Below are positions 43,681-53,069 of a stretch of 64,000 nucleotides of DNA, in pieces (the stretch's first letter is position 1; every line of letters starts with the position of its first letter). Source of the DNA: Metallyticus violacea (lineage: Eukaryota; Arthropoda; Insecta; Mantodea; Metallyticidae); the NCBI GenBank assembly GCA_030762175.1, contig CM060833.1, forward strand, positions 161,450,001 to 161,514,000, read 5' to 3'. The position numbers were made by a program, and so were the translations under genes. The notes beneath the pieces were generated by a model. That model saw only the letters and a program-made list of their open reading frames with translations. It made no database searches and was not told where the DNA came from.

Positions 43681-46301
43681 AATTCAATTTTATTAATAAA
43701 TGCTTGCACTCGATGGCATTCTTATTTATAGTGAGTACTAATTTCTGTTATAGCAGATGTTGAAAGTAGTGCAGGAATGCCTGACTTTCTTGATAAAATT
43801 AGATTCACACGGATAAGTTCTGCTTCCGAAAATCCTCGATTTCTGTTTTTACTATATTGCTTCCGTTCATTCATTCATAGTATGAGAGTTAATTTCATAT
43901 ACATACTCTATTTCTTTAACTAATACCATGCGGTAAGATATGGATAACATTAGAGAGTTACCCCTTTAGAAATGATAACCATGAAACCTCCCTTAGAGCC
44001 TACAAAATTTACGAGCATTAAGCGCTGTGGCTGAATTTTTATTTAAAACATCCGTTTCGTTATGCAACAGTTGTTCAAAAACAGGAGACTATTTGTATGC
44101 AATACTTCTCTAAATTTATAAGAGGTATATTTAAAAAAAAATATGGGCCCTGTTGTTCGCTTTGTAGTTACAGCGTACCACACATACTTTTTTTTTTTTT
44201 TTGTGCAAGCGAACTTCATAAATATTTAGTGAGTTTTTTTCTGATCCAGTGCCTATAGTTTCGCGAACTAACATAACTACCGGAATATATACTAACTGCA
44301 GATAAACAATATTCTGTAAAACCCAATTATAGAAATTCACACTAGAGTTTCAATTTAATAGTCTTATAGGCTGAACTTTTTGAAATGCCTACTTTCTGTC
44401 ACATACGACATAGGCATTTATTTGGAGAATGTTTTAAAATTTTCCCAATATTTCTTCATTAGAACATTTCACTTTCGATTTAATGTCTCCTTAAAAGGTT
44501 CCCCAGAGTATTTCTATGTGGAATTGTAACGGTAGAAAATTCTCTACAAATTGCCTACACAATGCTCTAGAAGATTCTGTTTTCACATTTAAGCATTATT
44601 AGGAAAAATTCCCTATTCTTGTGTTATCTTGTGAGGTGCATTTCAACACACACACCAATAGTAAAGCAACTGCACATTAAGAGCATGTTAACGTATTGCA
44701 AGCAAAATAATAACCGACTTTGTGATAGAACTGATTTGACTTGAAATATTATCTTTGCATGGAGATAATGGGTTATTAAAGCCGGAGTTTGATCTACAGG
44801 CCTGCCATTGCGGCCCACACGCGAAGCCGGCAGATGACTGGCTGGAATTCGTGGGATTGTTAAAAAGGAGCATACAATCGAAGCTCATCATGGATGTGAC
44901 TTATTTTTAATGTGTTTGTCTCACATGTGTGTTGTGCTTAACAACACAGGCAATAACCATTAGTTCCAAAATAGTTAAGACACAGCTTATCCGAAATTCT
45001 AAAGATTGCAGGCAGATATGTGAACACAAACAACACAGTTGTGAAGTGCGGCTTAAAATTGTCATAACTAAAAAGCTGTACACAAAAAATAGCTTGTGAC
45101 CTTGAAACGTTTCTAAATAATAATAATAAGCTGATCAACAATACATACGACTGTAACAATATCATAGGAAATAATCTGAAACGAACCAAAACTAACACGA
45201 CTGTTCATGCAGCAATACAGACATTTATCATTTTGTAATAAATGACCAATAATGGAGAGATAGATGGCTAATATGACTTTAACGATACCTATGACCTCAG
45301 TAGAGAAAAGAACTTACTGTGAAACATTGATGTGTCTCGACTCTCTATTCTGTATGTATTACAACACAAAGGAAAACTTAAGAAGTGGACAGGCTGGAAA
45401 TATGTTTTTCCAAAGAAATAAACGAACATAAATTTATATGTATATGCCCACACTTTGTGTTTAGTGGACGTTAGACCCCCAAAAAATGATAATAAAACAG
45501 AATCTAGAGTGATTAATTGTATTAATGTTTCATATTTTATCCATTAGTCGTTCAATGTATCCTATTTCTTTGCATGAATATTAAAAAAGCGTTTTGGGGC
45601 TCATGCTTTTTGGCAAGATCTATATCTAAAGATAACCTGCAGCCTTTTGAGTGTCTTATTACTAATAGGTAAGCGACAAAAAAAAAAAAAAAGAATTGGA
45701 GGAGGAAATTACTCAACTGAGGGGATGGAAAATAGAATTTCATACAATTTTTAAAGTACATCTTTTTCCAAAGAAGCTAAGTCTTAATTTATAAGGAGAT
45801 AACAAATTAAAATCCCCTCAAAATACATAATAAAATATACGAAAAATATAACACAAAGTTATTCTAATATTTCAAAATAATGAAAACTTCTGAATAACGA
45901 AAAATATAAAACCCTTCACATTCAAATTCCTTGTAGATTTTTTTAAATTAGAGGTATTATTAAGTAGAGATTAATAAGGGATTCATCCCTTTTGTTTTGA
46001 TTTCATTTATGAATAAGAAAAGCTGTAAAGGTAGTTTGCAGACTCTTCCAGTTCAATAACAGTGAACTTTTATAACAGACAGGAAATGTGGAAGTTTAAG
46101 AGACTCAATTTCAATAGTTCAAAGTAAAAGGAAAAGTGGAAAGGCATAAGTCACAGGAACCACTCAATAAATACGAAGTCATTTAGTGCTCCTGAGTGAA
46201 TGTGCCCTAAGTGAGATGGAAGGTTTATTGAAGATAGCCATGGTGAAAATGGGTGAATAGTTTCATGGAAAATTTTCCAAACACTCTGTTGATTGAGTTA
46301 T
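43681..46301. other. no recognised gene
   Basis: Long AT-rich stretch with poly(T) at 44,189-44,202 and poly(A) at 45,678-45,693. Small minus-strand open frames at 44,131, 44,624, 44,938 and 45,552 show no homology. Confidence 0.35.
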
Positions 46302-46312
46302 AATTTAATTGG

Positions 46313-46529
46313 GGTTCAATTTCCCTCCGCGACCATCCTCCCTGACTGAGTTTTTTTCCAGGTTTTCCTCAGTCCTCATAAATGGCAAATGCCGGGGAGG
46401 TACCCTAAACTTAGGCCTGGAACGTTTCGTTCCTTAAAAATCCTTTCCCAACATATCATTTCATGTATCATCAGTGACCATCGCCTGTGGTACCTCTGTA
46501 GTAAAAAGGGCGTTAAACACAATTTAAAA
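46313..46529 (+). mobile_element. SINE A, 5'-truncated, with perfect 11-bp duplication
   Basis: Starts inside the B-box (GGTTCAATTTCC), so the A-box half is missing. The body and tail are well kept. AATTTAATTGG occurs at 46,302-46,312 and 46,530-46,540. The truncation happened at insertion, not by later deletion, since the duplication directly touches the truncated end. Confidence 0.95.
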
Positions 46530-46879
46530 AATTTAATTGGATAAACTGCAAGTAAAACTGAAATCTTTGAGTTTTTCTAATTGTTAACAGAGTTTCACAG
46601 TTCAATTTGCATGTCTTCTTTCTGAATGTAGTACCACTAATACATATAAAAGGCTTGAATGATGCATTATGAACGTTTATATCCCATAGAAAGCTGCGGG
46701 TCCCTCCAAGGTGGCTGATGGAGAAATGTTGACATTGTATCAGGAAACCAAATACCAGCCATGTCTGCCTTGTAGCTTTGGGAATTGGCTCTCCAAAGAC
46801 TAGGGAAGTAAATCCTAAACAAACCAGAACAGTCCTGGAGGTCTTAAGCAGGCAACAAGGATAGTTCAGCATAGTGAAA

Positions 46880-47170
46880 TGTAAATATTCAGAGATTGCA
46901 AGATGAGAAAGCTGGAAGTAAAGATTATACAAAGGAATCAGCTGAGATGGTTTAAACATGTCATAACAGTGACAGAAGATATAATACCAAAATGATTATG
47001 AGGCAAGGCTAGAAGGCGGGAAATGTGTTGGAAGACCCAGCTTAGAATGAAGATTGTAAATGGAGAGAGTCTGGGAAGTCTTTGAAAGAACTACGAGGAA
47101 TGGCGGTAGATAGGGATCATGTAAAATGTGACTAAAGGAACCCGATGCCCAAAGAGATATGGGAGAAAAA
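46880..47170 (+). pseudogene. LINE reverse transcriptase C-terminal fragment
   Basis: One frame gives QRNQLRWFKHVITVTED, then after a stop KARRREMCWKTQLRM, then YEEWR followed by RCPKRYG. This matches the arthropod LINE end with RxQLRWxGHVxRMxxxRxPK, GRRxxGRPxxRW and an AxDRxxWR segment. Stops and frameshifts are present. The 148-codon frame on the opposite strand (46,513-46,959) is its shadow together with the SINE A tail. Confidence 0.5.
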
Positions 47171-48539
47171 AATGAAAACAAAAGAGAATTTCATAAATAA
47201 TTATAAACTATCTATTCATGTTCCCTGAACATAGACTAAAATGAGTAACTTGCAGTGGTCCTGTGTTATATAATTTCAGAAACACGAGCCAAATAAATTA
47301 AATGAAACTTTCCGGGGTGAAAAAGTCAACAAATGCTTTTACGAATGTGTAATGTTTTTTCGTCGCTGTATGTTTTTATAGAAATAAGTTATAGGATTCT
47401 TTATTTGCTGAAGATATAATGTAACTGTAAAAACGGCGCCATCTAAAAGGATATGTATATGCACAAATCAATCTGGCGTAGTGGAAATTATTCGTTGGCA
47501 GGGAATAAAGGTTGGATTTGACAAAATTCATATAATGAAGGTTCGAAGTTTAGGAAACAAGCAAAAGTAAATTTTAAAATACATAAATTTGTGATATGTC
47601 CCCAACGGCATTATGTTAAGAAGTAAAAGCCAGGGGTTAGTAAGTTGGAACTAAACAAGTTTATCTAAAACAGTACCCACCTACTTACAAAGGTATAAAA
47701 TAAGATTAGGTATTTGAGCAAGGTTATTTGCATTTTACAAATATCATGATTATAGCCTTTGAATACGGAGTTTCAACATTTTTTTCATTGGAAATTAATA
47801 TTTACTTGCATCTCACTAATTATCTATAGTTCTTGTGCATTGAATTGAAACAACGTCAAGATATTCTGCAAAAATTTAAACTTTCAGGATTAAAAATGGC
47901 GCACTTACCTATAAGATGACTAGACCAGAATTTCTTTACATAAAGTCACCGAGGGTCATTGTAGTTCTCGGCCTAAATGAACTAGATGAGAATCCTGAGA
48001 AGAACCTGAAAACACAACCGGCAGCTTTCCTCTAGAGAACTGTTACGCCTCTCAGTGTTTGCCGGGCCTCCCACGTTTTGGCAGACAAACAAAGAGTTGT
48101 AATAAACCTAAAGCGTACTTTACAATGACACACACAAGCATTGTCCTCTACGAAAGGATAGCTCCGAGTTAGGATTCCCGTAACCCTGAGTGCACGATTG
48201 CCTTGTGCTCAAACGGATGCTTCTGCCGCGACTCCCATACAAAACAGTGATTCACTTCCTTTTATTTGAATTTTGCACACTTGCTCGGTGCGCTAGAGAT
48301 GTGATTTGACTGTGCTTATTTCTTAATCTACACGTAGTTTCCGTATTGGCAGAGGACTCACGAAGACACTTTGGCAACCAGTCTCCGTGAAGGTTGGCAA
48401 TGAAATGACCGTCCCTGACACAAACAGGGAGTGCGTTGAAGTGTCAACCATAAAATCTAACGGTGCAAATGCCTCCGTCATTAACACCAATGGTCTTTAA
48501 TGACCTTGGAAGTTTTAATCTTAGTTTTTCTCCCGTTTC
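47171..48539. other. no recognised gene
   Basis: Unclassified DNA of somewhat higher GC from 47,950 to 48,460. No splice-bounded frame could be supported. Confidence 0.35.
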
Positions 48540-49088
48540 CCCCCTTCATTGCACATTAAGGTCCCCACAAGCACCTCTATGGCTAATAAGTAGCATGTCT
48601 GCTCAAATGCTGCTTGCATCCAATTGTGTGAATGAAAGTTCTGGTAACTGAGAGCAAATTCGTCAGTAACTCTGAAGATGTAGGCAATCTGTTCATGTCA
48701 CTGGCAAATAAATAAACATGTTCTTTTAAACAAGTTACCAAAACACCATGCTCTGTTCTTTCTGTCTCATGTTTTCTTCTTTCTGTTCTGCTTCTCTTCC
48801 AGCATTAGACACTTCTGTCTCCTTACTGAGATTTTCACTGCTATTATTTATAGTTACATTTCTTAATTTATATGCAGTCTACATTATTTCACTATTTGTG
48901 TTTATTCTACCATGATATTGTCTTCTAGTAGATTTTTTTACTTCTGAACACTTAAATATATTAATATGGATATTTATAATTTCTTGGCTGTCGAACACTA
49001 AGTTTATAAGAAAGTCTTACACGTACAACTTGGAATTTTAGACAATGTTGCCACCCTACAACAAAATACATATGGTATACTTTAGAAG

Positions 49089-49142
<54 letters not shown>

Positions 49143-49855
49143 TAGGCGTTCAATGCCGACTTCTAAAGATCCTTGAGATGTTAAATGAACGAAAATTTAT
49201 TTATTAAATATATTAAAATTAGCCAAGAGTTCGTCCCTTAGTTTTCTGGCATTCATCTCATTCTAGCTAGAAGTGGAATACCACAGAATAATTTCTGTGA
49301 AATTATAGTTTCCAACTGAAAGCATTCTTTTAAAATATATATCAGTTAAATATCTATTCTGGAAATGATTGACAGATGTAATAAAATTACAAACCTTATC
49401 GCAATATGGGAAACATAAATGTGATAAATAAGTTACCAAGTCGCACAAGACTCAAAAATTGTTTAAGTCAATTTTGACTCGTAGATGTGACCATGAGCTG
49501 CCGCTGTGTTTCTAAGAACAGCTAAACAAGTTAGGAGTGAAATAACTTATAGATGCATTACAAAATTCAAGCTTTCATCCTGTTGTAACTAAGCGGCTTT
49601 TATGAAATGCAATTTTTTCTTCTAACCATTTTTTTGTGTCAGTTAAATTAAATATGTTTCCAACTTTTCGGAACACAAAAATTTGTTTTTATTAGTCATA
49701 TAAATGAATATTTGACTACATTTTATCTTTAGGTTATATTTGGTTCGAAATGTGGGAAGGAAAAAGCCTATTTTTGTTATATTTAGGTTTCTTTTCCATA
49801 TATCAACTATTTAAATGTTTTTTAATGTTTTATTTATGTTCGTTTTGGTCTTCTT
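48540..49855 (+). repeat. left arm of a 1.3-kb inverted repeat
   Basis: It matches 50,320-51,605 in reverse complement over almost its whole length. Anchors include GTAGCATGTCTGCTCAAAT (48,590), CAGCATTAGACACTTCTGTC (48,800), ACGTACAACTTGGAATTTTA (49,021), CACAGAATAATTTCTGTGAA (49,282), AAGTCAATTTTGACTCGTAG (49,466) and TGACTACATTTTATCT (49,714). This arm alone carries a (TTA)16 microsatellite (49,090-49,139). Arms differ by roughly 10-20 percent plus indels, so they are an old inverted pair. The repeat type is not identified. Confidence 0.85.
49090..49139 (+). repeat. (TTA)n microsatellite
   Basis: About 16 TTA units within the left arm of the inverted repeat; absent at the matching place in the right arm (near 51,100). 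Confidence 0.95.
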
Positions 49856-50089
49856 GCGACGATTTAGCAATTTCTTTCTTGTTTGCGCACTTACGTTTCT
49901 CAGTGGTCCAGGACTGTATTCTAAGATAAATAACAATTTCATTCTCGTTCTTTTGTCGGAAAGTACATTTTTGTTATAACATTATTCCAGCCTTGACTTA
50001 AATCACAAGGAAAATAATTTAAGGAAAAAGGAAAGGAAATATTTATTGACGCTTGTGACGAAAACACTGTGAGGAGTGCATTTTAATGA

Positions 50090-50315
50090 CTGTCTCCATG
50101 GTCTATGGTAGCGACTATTAATCCGGAGGTCCCGGGTGGGAAGTAGTGTGATTAGATTTTTTCCTGGAGTTTTTCCTTACTCTGAGATGATGAATGCCAG
50201 ATAGCTTTAAAGCGCCAAGGAATTAGAATTCATTTGTGCCATCATTAATTCATTTCATTTCATTCACCCTACAGACTTACACGTATAGTATTCAGTCCAC
50301 AATCTACAGACAATG
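50090..50315 (+). mobile_element. SINE C in the spacer of the inverted repeat
   Basis: Head TCTCCATGGTCTATGGTAGC, ATTAATCCGGAGGTCCCGGG, then the CCTTACTCTGAGATGATGAA body, CATTTCATTTCATTCACCCT and CGTATAGTATTCAGTCCACA tail. The B-box is interrupted (GGGTGGGAAG). It lies at the inner edge of the right arm, with no clear duplication. Confidence 0.8.
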
Positions 50316-50319
50316 CGAG

Positions 50320-51605
50320 AAAACCAAAGTCAAAATAAACAAAACATTAAAAAATTGGAAAAAAAATCTAAATGCAACCAAAAAATAGGCTTTTTCTCCC
50401 CACATTTTGAACAAAATATGACCTAGAGATAAAATGTAGTCAAAAATGCATTATATAACTAATAAAAGTTTTTTTTTTTTTTTGTTCAGAAAAGAATTTA
50501 ACTGACGTAAAAAAAATTACGACAAAAATTTGCATTTCATAAAATTTCCTAATTTATATCAAGATCAAAGCTTTAATTTTGTAATGTAGCTGTGATTTAT
50601 TAGTAAGAAAGTATTAATAAAAAAACTTTGTTGCAGAAGAAAGGAAATAGAACAGCTAGATTCCATTAACCTCAAAGTTATTTCACTACTAACTTGTTTA
50701 GCTGTTCTTAGAAAAACATTTTTTGCTGCAATAGCTCTTGATAACACCTCTTCTTGGTCACATCTACGAGTCAAAATTGACTTAAATAATTTTTGAGTCT
50801 TGTGCGACTTGGTAACTTATTTGTCACATTTATGTTTCCCATATTGGGATAAGGTTTGTAATTTTATTACATCTGTCAATCATTTCCAGAACAATGATTT
50901 AACTGATATATTTTATTAATGGAATGCTTTAAATTGGAAACTATAATTTCACAGAAATTATTCTGTGGTATTCCACTTCTAGCTAGAATGAGATGCGAGA
51001 TAACTAAGCGACGAACTCTGGGCTAATTTTAATATATTTAACAAATCAATTTTCGTTCATTTAACATCTTGAGGACCTTTAGAAGTCGGCATTGAACACC
51101 TAAAATTATGTATTTTGTTGTAGGGTGGCAACATTGTCTAAAATTCCAAGTTGTACGTGTAAGACTTTCTTATAAACTTAGTGTGCGACAGCCAGGAAAT
51201 TATAAATATCCATATTAATATATTTAAGTGTTCAGAAGTAAAAAAATCTACTAAAAGATAATATCATGGTAGAATAAACACCAAATAGTGAAATAATGTA
51301 GACTGCATATAAATTAAGAAATGTAACTATAAATAATAACAGTGAAAATCTCAGTAAGGAGACAGAAGTGTCTAATGCTGGAAGAGAAGGAGAACAGAAA
51401 GAAGAAACCATGGGGCAGAAGTCATTTGCCAGTGACATGTACGATTGCCTACATCTTCAGAGATATTGAAGAACGACTTTGCTCTCAGTTACCAGAAGCA
51501 CTAATTCTCCCAGAAGAAAACTTTCATTCACACAATTTGACGCAAGCAGGATTTGAGCAGACATGCTACTGACTACTTGTGGGAGGTCTTGAGGTGGTAT
51601 GGATG
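50320..51605 (-). repeat. right arm of the 1.3-kb inverted repeat
   Basis: Reverse complement of 48,540-49,855. A minus-strand frame at 50,565-50,774 (QEEVLSRAIAAKNVFLRTAK, then SEITLRLMES) faintly resembles the part of LINE proteins after the reverse transcriptase, where RIxxAKxxFxxxKxLLxSxxISLxxRxRLL is usual. This hints that the arms are LINE-derived, but the evidence is thin. Bases 51,342-51,572 are open on the plus strand without a family match. Confidence 0.8.
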
Positions 51606-51689
51606 TTTACCTGTTTCCAAAGATAATGGAGCACCATGCTGGAAAACAAGTTGTAAAGGATGAGGCTCCAGCTACATAGTTAATTTTGT

Positions 51690-51983
51690 GTGTACGGTAG
51701 CTTGTTTTCTGTGTTCCGAAACCGCTGTATTCTCTATGTCTACATTTATTGTACCCTTTGCACTACCAAGGTTGATAGAATACAAACGCTTCGCATCGCT
51801 CCAGCGTTCCCTGGAATTCGGGGTTTTCCGCTACCGTTCGGTATTGAAGCTGGAGGTCGGACGTTGTCTGCAACGATTATTGGTCCAGCGCATGGCAGGC
51901 ACCCCACTCGTTTAGATGACACCAACGAGTGGGAATACCCAATTGTTAATGCTAACAATAACAACCCCCCGGAATCACCCTAA
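51690..51983 (+). other. open, GC-richer stretch of unknown nature
   Basis: A 97-codon frame whose second half (AGGRTLSATIIGPAHGRHPT, then DDTNEWEYPIVNA) is richer in GC and of more protein-like composition than neighbouring frames. A 72-codon minus-strand frame overlaps it. There is no family match and no firm splice site. It could be a host exon, a retrotransposon scrap or chance. Confidence 0.2.
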
Positions 51984-52084
51984 CCGACGTCCTCGGCAAT
52001 TACAAAAATTCCATTTTCAGGTATATCCTCACTCCTAATGATCCGATTTTCCTAATTTTCAGACATTTTTCATATTTTATTTTT

Positions 52085-52636
52085 GTTGATTTGTTTTATT
52101 TACGGACGCTCTTTAACATCTCAGGTCATCAGCGACCGTCGCGGGTGGCCGAGGTCGTTAAGGCACGGACTCGTAGGCGGAAGGTCTGGGTTCGAATCCC
52201 GCCAGGACCGTCCTCCCTGACTGGGGGTTTTTCCAGTTTTTCCTAAGTCTTCATAACTGACAAATGCCGGCGAGGTACCTAAACTTGGCCTGCAACGCTT
52301 CCTTCCTTAAAAAAATCCTTTCTCAATATATAATTTCATCTCATGTATCATCAGTGTCCACCGCCTGTAGTGCCTCAGTAGTAAAAACGGGCGTTAAAAA
52401 CTACTTTAAAAAAAGGTCATCAGCTTTCCATTCAATTCAGAGCGTGAAACGGCCGGTAAATTTTGCTCAAATGCCTCTTCTTTCTTGCTTTAGGTTTTTT
52501 CGTGCCGTAAATTACGACACGGGACCCACTTCCCTTCCCAAGGAAGACATACTTAGAATGTTTACGCCCGAAAAAAGGCATCGATCTTGGCCGGGATTGA
52601 ACCCGTGATCTTGGGTTTACGAGGCAAGTAGGGTTA
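52085..52636 (-). mobile_element. SINE B interrupted by SINE A
   Basis: The tail part (GACGCTCTTTAACATCTCAG) is at 52,104-52,133. The rest (TTCCATTCAATTCAGAGCGT through GGCCGGGATTGAACCCGTGA) is at 52,425-52,636. The outer tRNA-like head (CACCACCAGGACC) is missing. Once SINE A and one duplication are removed, the SINE B sequence is continuous. Confidence 0.9.
52134..52413 (+). mobile_element. SINE A nested in SINE B, 11-bp duplication
   Basis: Complete copy from GACCGTCGCGGGTGGCCGAG to TTTAAAAAA. Perfect AGGTCATCAGC duplications lie at 52,123-52,133 and 52,414-52,424; this sequence is the SINE B body itself, so SINE A inserted later. Confidence 0.97.
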
Positions 52637-52832
52637 CTTATTTAATTTAAATGGGGTATACTGAGTTTCGTTACAACAAGCATATTTTTTTTAAGTTTTG
52701 GATTTCAGGTAAACCCCCACTCATAATAATCCGATTTCGCTGATTTTTCAGAAACTATTTTCATCTTTTATTTCAATAGCATATACCGAGTTTCGCTGAG
52801 AAAAACAAAAATTGGGGCCGCTGGAGCTCTAA

Positions 52833-52860
52833 AACACACACACACACACACTCACACACA
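52833..52860 (+). repeat. (CA)n microsatellite
   Basis: Interrupted CA repeat between array and linker, followed by an AT-rich near-palindrome at 52,864-52,910. The same place in copy 1 (7239-7252) has ACACACTCACATA. Confidence 0.9.
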
Positions 52861-52951
52861 TGTATTTATATATAATATAAATAGAGATTTATATTATATA
52901 TAATACAAATGAAAAATAATGTAACACTATAAACAATGTAACTAAAATAAC

Positions 52952-53069
52952 AATAACTAGAAAAGCAGAAAAGAATAAAACACTAAGAAAAAGTCACAGA
53001 TTAGTAATAGCTTATAGTAATCTGTGACTTTTTCTTAGTATTTTATTCTTTTCTGCTTTTCTGGCTATT
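52952..53069. repeat. 52-bp-arm inverted repeat (hairpin)
   Basis: Left arm 52,952-53,003 and right arm 53,018-53,069 are complementary apart from about four positions, round a 14-base loop. The arm sequence (AAAAGCAGAAAAGAATAAAA, then AAGAAAAAGTCACAGATTA) is the Penelope-like 3' linker also seen at 7272-7336 and 25,449-25,513. Here alone it appears head to head. Confidence 0.9.

Larger units (their letters stand above)
52005..52832 (+). repeat. array units of the composite repeat, split by nested SINEs
   Basis: CCTCACTCCTAATGATCCGA at 52,028 and ATTTTCAGACATTTTTCATA at 52,055 form the left half of a unit. After the SINE pair (52,085-52,636) the unit resumes with TTTAATTTAAATGGGGTATA and GAGTTTCGTT. 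A second unit follows (CCCACTCATAATAATCCGAT at 52,717, ATATACCGAGTTTCGCTGAG at 52,781, GGCCGCTGGAGCTC at 52,817). Confidence 0.8.

Noticed and set aside
46513..46959. 148-codon minus-strand open frame, one of the longest single-frame stretches in the window
   Set aside because: It spans the SINE A tail and the opposite strand of a LINE fragment; composition is chance-like.
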